From assembly GCA_903857495.1 (NCBI GenBank), contig CAIOFF010000033.1, forward strand, positions 1-34,925: DNA of 34,925 nt, given 5' to 3'. This document shows, piece by piece, positions 1 to 8,195 of the stretch. This DNA comes from an uncultured Holophagaceae bacterium. GTDB lineage: Bacteria; Acidobacteriota; Holophagae; Holophagales; Holophagaceae. A program made the position numbers and the translations under genes. Numbering within the stretch: the first letter of the stretch is position 1; the number at the start of each line of letters is the position of its first letter. Below the pieces are notes generated by a model. That model was not told the DNA's origin, ran no database searches, and worked only from the letters and a program-made list of their open reading frames with translations.

Positions 1-35
1 CTGTTGCCGGGCGATTCTCTCTGAAAGGTGCGATC

Positions 36-1187
36 TCAGCGCGCGGCGACGGCCTCGCGGAGGCCGACTTCGGTCAGCGCCTTGGCCAGGCTGGCCACGG
101 TGCGGTCCACGTTGTGCAGTTTCTCCAGGCCGAAGAGGCCGATGCGGAAGGTCATGAAGTCCGCTGGCTCGTCGCACTGCAGGGGCACGCCAGCGGCAAC
201 TTGAAGGCCCGCGGCGAGGAACTTCTTCCCGGTTTGGATGTCCGGATCGGTGGTGTAGCTGACCACCACGCCCGGGGCCTTGAAGCCCTCGGCTGCCACG
301 CTGGGCAGGCCGCAGCTCTCCAGGAGGGCGCGGGCCTTGGCGCCCAGGTCCGCCTGCTCAGCCCGCAGCTTCTCGAAGCCGTAGGCCTCCATCTCCTGCA
401 TGACCGCGCAGTCCCGGGTCAGGGAATCGGTGGGCATGGTGGCGTGGTAGGCGTGGCCGCCCTTGAGGTAGGCGTCCATGATCGCGGACCACTTCTTGAG
501 GTCGCAGGCGAAGCTGGTGCTGGTGGTGGTGTCCATCACGGCCTTGGCCCGCTCGGAGAGCATCACCATGGCGGCGCAAGGCGTACCGCTCCAGCCCTTC
601 TGGGGGGCGCTCACCAGGACGTCGACGCCCAGGGCCTCCATGTCGATCCACATGCAGCCGGAGGCGATGCAGTCCAGGACGAACAGCCCGCCGACCGCAT
701 GGGCTGCGTCGGCCGCGGCCTTGATGTAGCTGTCGGGGAGGATGATGCCGGCGGCGGTCTCCACGTGCGGGGCGATGACCACCGCGGGCTTCTCGGCGGC
801 GATGGCGGCCACCACCTCGGCGATGGGCGTGGGTACCCAGGGCGCCTGCGGGCCGGTGCCGATGCGGCGGGCCTTGAGCACGACATGGGAGGACGGGATG
901 GCGCCCATGTCGAAGATCTGGGACCAGCGGAAGCTGAAGAAGCCGTCCCGGATCACCAGAGCCTTCTTGCCGGTGGCGAACTGGCGGGCCACGGCCTCCA
1001 TGCCGTAGGTGCCTCCGCCCGGCACGATCACGGCGGTCGGGGCATGGTAGACCTGCGTCAGGATGCGGGACATCTCCCGCATGACCTGCTGGAACTTCTT
1101 CGACATGTGGTTCAGGGAGCGGTCGGTGTAGACCACCGAGAATTCAAGCAGGCCGTCGGGATCAACGTTGGGAAGCAGTGCGGTCAT
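36..1187 (-). CDS. Class V PLP-dependent aminotransferase (alanine/serine-glyoxylate type)
   Basis: This 383-residue protein has the fold-type I layout of the alanine-glyoxylate/serine-pyruvate aminotransferase family: a glycine-rich PLP phosphate region (VPGGGTYGMEA, about residues 54-64), the Asp that pairs with the PLP ring nitrogen (FVLDCIAS), and the Schiff-base lysine in SAPQKGWSG. It has no signal peptide, so it should be cytoplasmic. The ATG at 1187 is preceded by GGAGA seven bases upstream. It lies 22 bases downstream of the cupin gene on the same strand and is probably co-transcribed with it. The family moves an amino group between Ala, Ser or 2-aminoethylphosphonate and glyoxylate or pyruvate. 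The substrate cannot be read from the sequence. A glyoxylate operon at the far end of the window makes glyoxylate plausible, but it is 28 kb away, so the link is weak. Confidence 0.85.
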   Translation of the reverse strand: MTALLPNVDPDGLLEFSVVYTDRSLNHMSKKFQQVMREMSRILTQVYHAPTAVIVPGGGTYGMEAVARQFATGKKALVIRDGFFSFRWSQIFDMGAIPSSHVVLKARRIGTGPQAPWVPTPIAEVVAAIAAEKPAVVIAPHVETAAGIILPDSYIKAAADAAHAVGGLFVLDCIASGCMWIDMEALGVDVLVSAPQKGWSGTPCAAMVMLSERAKAVMDTTTSTSFACDLKKWSAIMDAYLKGGHAYHATMPTDSLTRDCAVMQEMEAYGFEKLRAEQADLGAKARALLESCGLPSVAAEGFKAPGVVVSYTTDPDIQTGKKFLAAGLQVAAGVPLQCDEPADFMTFRIGLFGLEKLHNVDRTVASLAKALTEVGLREAVAAR

Positions 1188-1209
1188 GGCAGATTCTCCA
1201 GAGAGGGGC

Positions 1210-1617
1210 TCAGAGCCAGTTGATGTCGGTGCCGGTCGGCAGGTGCGGAGCGAAGATCGAAAGGAACTGGAGGCCCTCCTCCGGGGCCCGGGTGCTGTGG
1301 ACGACGCCCCGGGGGCACACGTGCACGTCGCCAGCCTTGACGGTCTTCCACTCGCCGTTGATCAGGAGCTCGCCACGCCCCCCGGTGATGACCACAACTT
1401 CGTCGCACACCGTGTGGAAGTGCGCCGCGATGGTGGAGCCCTTGACGAGGGTGCGGAGCATCAGCTGGGTCCGCGAGGAGTCGAAGGCGAGGTGGCTGTC
1501 CACCCCGGTGTCCGGCAGGGTCCGACCCGCGTGATGCTCTGCCAGGTGGACGAGAACGCTCTCGCCGGGGGTGGAGTCGATCAGGCCTTTCAGATCCCCA
1601 GGGGCATAAGCCAGCAT
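1210..1617 (-). CDS. Small cupin-domain protein
   Basis: The protein has 135 residues and a single cupin barrel. Cupin motif 1 is HFHTVCDEVVVITGG with the metal-binding His pair and Glu, followed by a G-rich turn (GRGELLING). Motif 2 is GDVHVCPRGVVHSTR and supplies the last His ligand. This is a mononuclear metal-binding single-domain cupin. The function of such proteins ranges from dioxygenase or isomerase to ligand sensor, and nothing here fixes the substrate. The ATG at 1617 has a very strong Shine-Dalgarno (TAGGAGGT, six bases before the start), so it is probably the first gene of a two-gene unit with the aminotransferase. No signal peptide is visible. Confidence 0.82.
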   Translation of the reverse strand: MLAYAPGDLKGLIDSTPGESVLVHLAEHHAGRTLPDTGVDSHLAFDSSRTQLMLRTLVKGSTIAAHFHTVCDEVVVITGGRGELLINGEWKTVKAGDVHVCPRGVVHSTRAPEEGLQFLSIFAPHLPTGTDINWL

Positions 1618-1763
1618 GAGGCACCTCCTACGGCCCTTAGGCTGGACCTGATGTCCTTTGAATACAAGTCCATCAAGAAAGGAATTTCTGGAGCGGCGGT
1701 GGGGCGGGCCAGGACGCTTCCGGAGAAGGGCTCTGCTTGCCCCTCTAATCCTACCTCCAGCAT

Positions 1764-1793
1764 AGAAAAGGGCGGCTTTCGCCGCCCTTTTCT
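1764..1793 (-). terminator. Perfect 13-bp stem intrinsic terminator after the TonB receptor gene
   Basis: A 13-base arm (1764-1776), a TTTC loop and an exact complementary arm (1781-1793) form a GC-rich hairpin whose outer pairs are A/T. Read on the minus strand it ends in CCCTTTTCT, a short U-rich tail, and lies 34 bases past the stop codon of the receptor gene. It would separate the receptor transcript from the cupin/aminotransferase unit. Being symmetrical, it could act in both directions. Confidence 0.8.
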
Positions 1794-1826
1794 GGGATCG
1801 GAGAGGCCGGAGCCCCTCGGTATTCG

Positions 1827-4802
1827 CTAGAACAGGAAGCGCACGCCCAGCTGGGTGCGGCGGGGCGAGTAGAACGTCTGGGCCAGGCCGGGATTGGCCG
1901 AGTGCACGCTGCTCTGGATGTTGTAGCCCGTCTGCTTGTTGAACACGTTGTAGACGTCCACCATGCCTTCCAACTTGAAGCGCTTGGTCTTCCAGAAGAT
2001 CTGGGTGTAGCTCAGGTCCATGAAGTAGTGGGGCGCCGTGACGTGCGACCCGGCGGACTCGGCGTAGCGGTTGGTGTCGCTGGTGCTGTTCAGGTTCTCA
2101 GCAGCCTTGTCCGCGGCGTAGCCGGCGAACGCGTAGTCCTGGTACTGCCAGGGCTGGCCAGACTGGTAGTTGAGGAAGACGCCCAGCTGACCCTGCCAGA
2201 AGAACTTGTAGGTGCCGAAGAGCTTCAGCTTGTGCCGCCGATCGCCGGACAGGTTGCCGTACTTGTTGTTCCAGACCTGGCGGCCCCAGTCATCCCCGAT
2301 GTTGGAGGAGCCGACGAAGACGTTGGAGTCATTGGCGACGGTGGTCGAGGAGTTGTCCTGGTCGAAGTTGCCGTAGTAGTGGCTCCAGGAGTAGGAGAGG
2401 TTCACGTAGGCGTTGGTGCCCTTCCACTCGAGTTCCATGCAGGCTTCGTAGTACTTGGTGAAGGCGCTGTCCAGCTGGGCCACCACGAACGAGTTGTTCT
2501 GGTTCGCCAGGCTGAGGGCCTGACCCTGGAGCTGGTTCAGCATCACGTTCAGGTTGGGGATGTAGTAGTCCTTGGGGATGCCGGCAGGCGTGGCGAACAT
2601 GACCCGGGCACCGTTGTTGGTGTCTTCCCAGAAGTTCACGCTGTGCCGGTAGCGGCCGTAGAGGCGTCCGCTCAGGCCATCGCCGAGGTCCTTGGTGGTG
2701 CCGATGAGGAACTCATCCGTGTGGCGGGGCTTCATGTTCGCCTGCCAGAGCTTGCCGGTGGAGGAGGCGTCCACCGAGTGATCCACCTGGCGGCCGGTGG
2801 CGTCGAAGTAGACGTTGACGGTCGCGGCCAGGTTGCGGTCCCAGGAGGAGGCGCGGGGCAGGGAGGACACGGAGGGGACGAAACGGGCGTAGTTGGCGTA
2901 GACCGTGTCTTCCTTGGCGTAGTTGTAGGTGATGCCCAGGCGGGGCTGCAGGGTATCGGCGGCCTTGACTTCATGCTCCAGATACTTGTTGCCGCGGGCC
3001 TGGACATAGCCAGAGACCGTGCTGGGATCCTCGCGGAGGCCCGACCCGTAGAGCTTGTCGTTGCTGATGACCAGGCCCACGTTGAAGGTGAACTTGTTCC
3101 ACTTGATCTTATCGTTGAGCTCGTAGTTCAGGGTCTCGTATTCCGAGTGGATGGTGGGCACCCCGGAGATCCCCTGCTGGTTCACGGCTGCCACAAAGTA
3201 GTAGGGGGACAGGGTGTTGGGGGAAGTCGAGGGGCTGGTCGTGTAGGCGCCAACCGTGGTGATGAGGCCCCAGCCGTTGGAGACGCGGTAGAGATCTTCC
3301 ATCTCCTTGGACCACTGGACCCCGGCGTGGAAGGTGTGGGTCACCGAGGCGCCCCAGGTGGCGTCGTAGGCCAGTTCGTAGTTCCGGCGGAAGAAGTTCT
3401 GGTTGTTGATCTGGTTGTAGCCGCCGACATAGCCGCCGCCCGTGGCGACGCCCGCGCTGTTCAGGAAGCCATACTTGGTGATGAGTGGCGCGACGAAGGC
3501 GTTATAGGCGGTCTGGGCGGTGGTGCCGGGGACCGGCACCTTGAACTGGCCCTGCGTGTTCAGGGAGTTCACGTCCAGGTTGCCGGAGAAGGAGGGCACG
3601 GCGCTGGAGAGATAGTCCGGATGATCGGCGCTCTTGAAGATGAAGTTGGTGGTCTTGAAGTTGAGGAAGCTGTTGGGGGTCACATTCCAGGTGGCCTCCA
3701 AGGTCGCGATCTTCATCTTGGTGTTGCCGCCCTGGCCGGTGGTGTCCGCGTAGGCGGAGCCGCCGTAGCCCGAGTGGTTGACCGTGTCATCGGAGTCCCG
3801 CAGGCTGGCGTGGATCAGGATGTTCTGGGTCGGGGCGTAGGTCAGCTTGCCGAAGTATTCCTTCCGGGTTTCCGAGTAGTCGGGGGTCGTCCCGTAGTTG
3901 TTGGCGCTGTTCTGCTGGCTGACTGTGGGCCGGTAGAAGGAGAGGAAGTAGAAGAGCTTGTCCGTCAGGATGGGCCCGCCCACGTTGAGGACCGCGTAGG
4001 TCTTCGTCTGCTCGTAGACGGCGGCCGAGGTGTAGTTGCGCTTGGCCACCAGGCTGTTCGGGAGGGTCTGATAGGAGAGCTCTCCCGTCAGAGCGTTGGT
4101 GCCGGACTTGCTGATGGAGTTGATGCTGTAGCCCGCGGAGCGGTTGAAACCCACCGCGTCGGCGCCGCCCTTGCTGATGGTGATCTGGTCGATGTCGTGG
4201 CCCGAAGGCTGGGAGGACATCGTTCCATACATGGGCAGGTTGACGTTCACACCGTCGAACTGGTGCACGTTGTCCTGGCCGCTGCCACCGGCGCTGGGGC
4301 CGCGGACCGCATCCTGGGTGTACATGACGCCGGGGATGAGCTTGACCAGATCGCGATAGTCCTGGCCCACGGGGAGGGCGTTCATGGTCTCGGAGCTGAA
4401 GGAGGTCTTGAGCTCGGCTGAGGTGGCATCCACCAGGCTGGCCTTGTCGGCCACGACTTCCACCTGGGCGCCGACGACCGTCGCATCTGCAAGGGTCACA
4501 TTCATGGTGGTGTTCTGACCCAGGACAACCGTGATGGCGCGCTTCTGGGCGGCCTTGTCGGCCAAGGTGTAGGTCAGCACGTATTCGCCGGGGGGCAGGA
4601 AGGGCAGGCGGTAGTCACCGACCTCATTCGTGGTCACCCGCCGGGGCTGAGGCAGCACATTGCCGGTCACATCGATGCGAACCCCGGCGAGGGCCTGCCC
4701 CTGCTTCCCCGTCAGCTTGCCGGAGATGGATCCTGACTGCTGGGCCATGGCCGGTAGAGCCACAAGTGTGAGCGCCAAGGCACTCCAGTACCGCTTCTGC
4801 AT
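1827..4802 (-). CDS. Oar-like TonB-dependent outer-membrane receptor with N-terminal carboxypeptidase-regulatory domain
   Basis: An outer-membrane transporter of 991 residues. I start it at ATG 4802 because an AAGGAG lies just upstream and the product then begins with a clear Sec signal (MQKRYWSALALTLVALPAMA, cut before QQ). An upstream in-frame start would add 16 residues ahead of this signal and is unlikely. After the signal comes a carboxypeptidase-regulatory-like beta-sandwich (about residues 22-105), then a plug region with NALPVGQDYRDLVKLIPGV, then a long Gly/Asn/Tyr-rich barrel ending in an aromatic residue (GVRFLF), as needed for BAM recognition. This architecture is the Oar-type family common in Acidobacteriota and Myxococcota, which typically takes up oligomers or peptides. 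The substrate is unknown. Its position beside a symporter and a murein-degradation cluster makes cell-wall fragments possible, but the separate promoter region gives no proof. Confidence 0.9.
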   Translation of the reverse strand: MQKRYWSALALTLVALPAMAQQSGSISGKLTGKQGQALAGVRIDVTGNVLPQPRRVTTNEVGDYRLPFLPPGEYVLTYTLADKAAQKRAITVVLGQNTTMNVTLADATVVGAQVEVVADKASLVDATSAELKTSFSSETMNALPVGQDYRDLVKLIPGVMYTQDAVRGPSAGGSGQDNVHQFDGVNVNLPMYGTMSSQPSGHDIDQITISKGGADAVGFNRSAGYSINSISKSGTNALTGELSYQTLPNSLVAKRNYTSAAVYEQTKTYAVLNVGGPILTDKLFYFLSFYRPTVSQQNSANNYGTTPDYSETRKEYFGKLTYAPTQNILIHASLRDSDDTVNHSGYGGSAYADTTGQGGNTKMKIATLEATWNVTPNSFLNFKTTNFIFKSADHPDYLSSAVPSFSGNLDVNSLNTQGQFKVPVPGTTAQTAYNAFVAPLITKYGFLNSAGVATGGGYVGGYNQINNQNFFRRNYELAYDATWGASVTHTFHAGVQWSKEMEDLYRVSNGWGLITTVGAYTTSPSTSPNTLSPYYFVAAVNQQGISGVPTIHSEYETLNYELNDKIKWNKFTFNVGLVISNDKLYGSGLREDPSTVSGYVQARGNKYLEHEVKAADTLQPRLGITYNYAKEDTVYANYARFVPSVSSLPRASSWDRNLAATVNVYFDATGRQVDHSVDASSTGKLWQANMKPRHTDEFLIGTTKDLGDGLSGRLYGRYRHSVNFWEDTNNGARVMFATPAGIPKDYYIPNLNVMLNQLQGQALSLANQNNSFVVAQLDSAFTKYYEACMELEWKGTNAYVNLSYSWSHYYGNFDQDNSSTTVANDSNVFVGSSNIGDDWGRQVWNNKYGNLSGDRRHKLKLFGTYKFFWQGQLGVFLNYQSGQPWQYQDYAFAGYAADKAAENLNSTSDTNRYAESAGSHVTAPHYFMDLSYTQIFWKTKRFKLEGMVDVYNVFNKQTGYNIQSSVHSANPGLAQTFYSPRRTQLGVRFLF

Positions 4803-4871
4803 CACTTTCTCCTTAATAGGACCTGAGGGTGGTAAATTGTGGCCCCTCATGAGTTGGAAATAGGAATCTCT

Positions 4872-4899
4872 GACCTAACTGTATACGTCAGGTTAGGCC
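4872..4899. promoter_or_regulatory. Inverted repeat (CCTAAC-N12-GTTAGG) upstream of the TonB receptor gene
   Basis: CCTAAC at 4874-4879 faces GTTAGG at 4892-4897, with a self-complementary GTATAC at the centre (4881-4886) and a further TGAC/GTCA pair inside. It lies about 70 bases upstream of the receptor start in an otherwise AT-richer stretch and is shaped like a dimeric repressor or activator site. No regulator is encoded nearby and no clear -35/-10 pair could be fixed. Confidence 0.4.
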
Positions 4900-4993
4900 T
4901 TTTGGATCGAAAAAACTGAAGGGCCAAGTGAGACGGATTCTCATTACTCGTATCAGGGTGAAGGGGTTGGGTGGAGATGGTGAAAGAAATTGT

Positions 4994-6490
4994 TTAAACA
5001 GGAGCTCTCGGCTCTGATGCGCTGAACCATTGTTCACGCAAGAGTCTGCTGATATTCCCGACGAGGATCGTCACCGCGCAGCCGAGGAAGGTGTGCCAGG
5101 TGAAGTCGATGCGGGTGAAGGCCAGGATCGCCACCATGGCGAGCAGACCGGCGATGAAGCCGAGCGTGGCATCGACCTGCTGCGTCCGCCGGAAGAAGAG
5201 CCCCAGGAAGAAAGTGCCAAGCAGTCCGCCGTAGGTCACCGAGGCGATCTTCAGGCCCAGCTCCACCACCGGGTTCTTCGTGTTTGTGAAGAGCATGGCC
5301 CCGCCGATGAGCAGCAGGCCCCAGAGCAGCGTGAAGAGGCGGGACCAGCGGACCTCCCCTCGCTCATCCAGGGCGCGACCCCAGCGCGTGGCCTTGAAGA
5401 GGTCCAGGTAGGTCGCGGAGGCCAGCGAGCTGATCGATGAGGAGAGGGTGCCCATGGCAGAGGCGAGCACCCCCGCCACCACCAGTCCGGCGACGCCGGT
5501 GGGCAGGTTCTCGACGATGAACTTCGGGAAGACCTCATCCGAGGCGCTCAGCCCGAGCTGCTGGACGGTGACGCCGCCATAGAAGGCGTATAGGCACAGC
5601 CCCAGCAAGAGGAAGAACCCGAACTGGAGCAGGATGAAGGTCGCGTCGAGCATGAGGGCGCGCTGGCTGTCCCAGCGGGTCCGGCAGCCCAGGAGCCGCT
5701 GTACCAGCAGCTGATCGGTGCCGTGGGAGGCCATGGTCAGGAAGGTGCCCCCGAGCAGGCCCCCGAGCAGCGTGTAGGGGGTCATGAGGAAACCGGCCAG
5801 GGTGGTGCCGGTGTGGCCGTTGATGAAGGCGAACTTGTTCTGCCCGTGGGCGGTGGCGAAGGCGACCACGTCCGACCAGCCGTGGGGGAGGTGCTGGAGG
5901 ATCAGCACCATCGCGGCCACCGCGCCGCCCAGGTAGATGAACAGCTGCACCACGTCCATGGCCACCACGGCCTTCAGGCCGCCCAGGTAGGTGTAGGCGA
6001 GGGTGAACCCGCCGATGAGCAGGATGCTCGTCGGGTAGTCCAGGCCGGTGATGAGGTGGACGGGGATCGCCGTCGCGAAGAGGCGGACGCCGGAGGCGAG
6101 GACCCGCGTCAGGATGAACACGGAGGAGGCCAGCCGACGCAGGGAGAGGCCGAACCGCTTGCCGAGGAAGTCGTAGGCGGTCTCCAGGTCCCCGCGGTAG
6201 TAAGCCGGGATGAAGACGACGCTGACGATGAGCCGGCCGATGAAGTAGCCGACCACCAGCTGCAGGAAGTAGAGGTTCCCCGTGAAGGCCAGGCCCGGGA
6301 TGCTGATGAAGGTCAGGGTGCTGGTCTCGCTGGCGACGATGGAGAAGCCCACCGACCACCAGGACATCTCCTTGCCGCCCAGGAAGTAGTCCCGGGAGGA
6401 GCGCTGCCGACCGGAGATCAGGATGCCGGCGACGGTTACCCCCACGAGGTAGACGGCGACGATGACGTAGTCGAGCAGCGCAAAACCCAC
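4994..6490 (-). CDS. Sodium:solute symporter family (SSS) transporter
   Basis: An integral membrane protein of about 498 residues with roughly 13 hydrophobic segments and typical SSS signatures: an N-terminal helix followed by SGRQRSSRDYFLGGKEMSWW, then FSIVASETSTLTFISIPGLAF (sodium/substrate site region in TM2) and a long loop with AYDFLGKRFG. SSS members import sugars, sialic acids, amino acids or organic acids with Na+. I prefer the GTG at 6490, which has AAGGAT seven bases upstream and starts right before the first membrane helix. A GTG at 6529 would add 13 residues. The gene is 3' to the receptor promoter region and 5' to a repeat element, so it is probably its own transcription unit. 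Import of amino sugars or amino acids released from murein is a reasonable guess from location only. Confidence 0.88.
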   Translation of the reverse strand: MGFALLDYVIVAVYLVGVTVAGILISGRQRSSRDYFLGGKEMSWWSVGFSIVASETSTLTFISIPGLAFTGNLYFLQLVVGYFIGRLIVSVVFIPAYYRGDLETAYDFLGKRFGLSLRRLASSVFILTRVLASGVRLFATAIPVHLITGLDYPTSILLIGGFTLAYTYLGGLKAVVAMDVVQLFIYLGGAVAAMVLILQHLPHGWSDVVAFATAHGQNKFAFINGHTGTTLAGFLMTPYTLLGGLLGGTFLTMASHGTDQLLVQRLLGCRTRWDSQRALMLDATFILLQFGFFLLLGLCLYAFYGGVTVQQLGLSASDEVFPKFIVENLPTGVAGLVVAGVLASAMGTLSSSISSLASATYLDLFKATRWGRALDERGEVRWSRLFTLLWGLLLIGGAMLFTNTKNPVVELGLKIASVTYGGLLGTFFLGLFFRRTQQVDATLGFIAGLLAMVAILAFTRIDFTWHTFLGCAVTILVGNISRLLREQWFSASEPRAPV

Positions 6491-6578
6491 GGGCAGGATC
6501 CTTGAGGCAGTGAGGCTCCAGGGTGGCACAGGGGGCCACGGCAGGCGTTCACCAGGGCCAACGAAAAAAATGAATTAA

Positions 6579-6899
6579 CCACCGATGAACACCGATAAAA
6601 GCTGATAAAAGCTGATAAAAAAAGAGCTGAAAAAACCTCCGCCGGTGATTCTAGGGATTTCAGCAATGGGTTGGGGCTGGCCCGGCATGGGCCCGCCGGA
6701 GGCGGCTTCCGGCTGGGCCGGGAGTCATCCTGGGGTGCCGCCGCCGCGCCCGCCAAGAGGCGCAGCAGCGGCACCCCTGGATAGAGCCCATGCTCCGGTG
6801 CGTCCCAGTGCCAGAAGCTTTGTCACCGTCATCACTGGAATCACCGGCTGTGCTTTCCCTATCATGCCCTTATCAGCTGTTATCGGTGTTCATCGGTGG
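6579..6899. repeat. 321-bp non-coding element with 30-bp terminal inverted repeats (MITE-like)
   Basis: The 30 bases 6579-6608 (beginning CCACCGATGAACACCGATAA) recur in inverted orientation at 6870-6899 with 29 of 30 matches. Next to the left arm the motif AAAAGCTGAT is tandemly repeated (about 6597-6620). An internal hairpin with 14-bp arms and one mismatch spans 6728-6781. There is no credible coding sequence inside, and no target-site duplication is obvious at the edges. It fills most of the 442-base gap between the symporter and nagZ. The terminal motif resembles the 'accgatgaacaccgat' kind of dispersed intergenic repeat seen in many environmental genomes, from my memory of such repeats. 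It may be a MITE, a REP-like pair or a transcription-terminating structure. Confidence 0.7.
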
Positions 6900-6932
6900 C
6901 TGCTTTGGCTTTGGCTTGAGAGCTTGAACCTC

Positions 6933-7946
6933 TCAACTCGCCGTCTGCCTGACGCGGGCCACCCAGTCGTTCCAGGCGGTCTGATCGAAGGTGGACGGGC
7001 GGTACGGGCCCAGGGTCTTCCGGTAGGCCCAGCCGGCTTCCACGGCGCCGCGCACGAGGTCGTCCGGGAGCGCCTGCAGCGCCGCCACGGTGCCGTCCAG
7101 CGCGGCCTGGGACTGGCAGACCAGCAGGCCCAGGTGGCCCGCTTCCAGGGCCAGGCGGATCCGCTCGGGCCAGGGCCAGGCGGCGACGCCGCCCATCTCC
7201 AGGTCATCCGTGACCCAGGCGGCCCGGACGCCCCAGGGGTTCCCGGCCACATGGTCCCGGTGGAGGCTGGCGGGCAGGTCCCCGGTCCAGGGCGTGCGGA
7301 CGTGGGCGACCATCACCAGGCGGTCCGGGCGGGCCAGCTTCTGGAAGGGCAGGACCGCTCGCGTGATGGCCTCGGCATCCGTCAGCTCCGGCAGGGCGTG
7401 GTGGCTGTCCACCCGCGTGCCGCCGAGGCCGGGGAAGTGCTTGAGGCAGCCCTTCACGCCCAGGGACTCGAGGCCGCGCAGGAAGGCCTCCGCCGCCTCG
7501 GTGGCTTCCCCGGGATCGCCGGACGCGCGCCGGTCCCCCAGGCCCGTGCCCGGGATCCCGTCGTGCAGGTCCACCAGGGGCGCGAAGTCGATGTTGAAGC
7601 CCAGCAGGCGGAGCCCCTCGCCCCACAGGTGTCCCCAGGCCTCCGCGCCCTTCGCGCCCGAGGTGGTCCAGATGTGGCGGAAGGACGGCGTCTCGCCCAC
7701 CCAGGTCTTCAGGCGCGAGACGGGACCGCCTTCCTGGTCGATGGCCATGGCCAGCGGGACCTCCTGGCCCCAGCGGGCGTGGAGCTCCGCGATCAGGGCG
7801 TGGCAGCGGCCGGGTCCCCGCACTGGGTCAGGATCGAAGTTGCGGGCGAACAGCACCACGCCGCCCGGCACCAGGCTGGTGGGGACATCTGCGGCATCCT
7901 GGGCGTGGACACCCATCCAGATCGTGCTTCCGAAGTCAGCGAACAA
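6933..7946 (-). CDS. nagZ: Beta-N-acetylhexosaminidase, glycoside hydrolase family 3 (NagZ)
   Basis: This is a single-domain family 3 glycosidase of 337 residues, the size of bacterial NagZ, which removes non-reducing GlcNAc from GlcNAc-MurNAc/anhydroMurNAc (peptides) in the cytoplasm. Visible motifs are IDQEGGPVSRL (Asp70), KHFPG (Lys169-His170) followed by DSH (180-182, the Asp/His dyad loop typical of NagZ), and VTDDLEM, where the Asp at about 247 is the expected nucleophile. No signal peptide is present. I choose a TTG start at 7946 because GGGAGG lies just upstream and it keeps the conserved N-terminal strand that aligns with NagZ. An ATG at 7916 would give 327 residues and cut this strand. 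It is transcribed divergently from the nagB-II/murQ operon, its natural partner. Confidence 0.9.
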   Translation of the reverse strand: MFADFGSTIWMGVHAQDAADVPTSLVPGGVVLFARNFDPDPVRGPGRCHALIAELHARWGQEVPLAMAIDQEGGPVSRLKTWVGETPSFRHIWTTSGAKGAEAWGHLWGEGLRLLGFNIDFAPLVDLHDGIPGTGLGDRRASGDPGEATEAAEAFLRGLESLGVKGCLKHFPGLGGTRVDSHHALPELTDAEAITRAVLPFQKLARPDRLVMVAHVRTPWTGDLPASLHRDHVAGNPWGVRAAWVTDDLEMGGVAAWPWPERIRLALEAGHLGLLVCQSQAALDGTVAALQALPDDLVRGAVEAGWAYRKTLGPYRPSTFDQTAWNDWVARVRQTAS

Positions 7947-8195
7947 GCAACCTCCCGGGGCCCTCGGCCGAGGCAGGAGCGCACGGACCGCACCCCGAAG
8001 CCTACCGGCTTCGAACCTTGCCCTCAACGGAGCCGCTCCGCTGCACTCGGCTGCGACGATCCGAAATGCCCCTCGCCAAGGCCCCTGATCGCCTGTTAGG
8101 TTTTTTTTCATGCCCCTCCCCGCCGCGCCCCACCTCTCCGACCCTGCGAGGGCTGCCCGCGTCAACGGCGGGGTGGCTTCTGGAAGGAGCCCGGC

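Noticed and set aside
1902-4421. Very long open frame on the plus strand opposite the TonB receptor
   Set aside because: It is a shadow of codon bias in the receptor gene; its product is a low-complexity Gly/Val/Asp/Glu/His string with no domain and no ribosome site.
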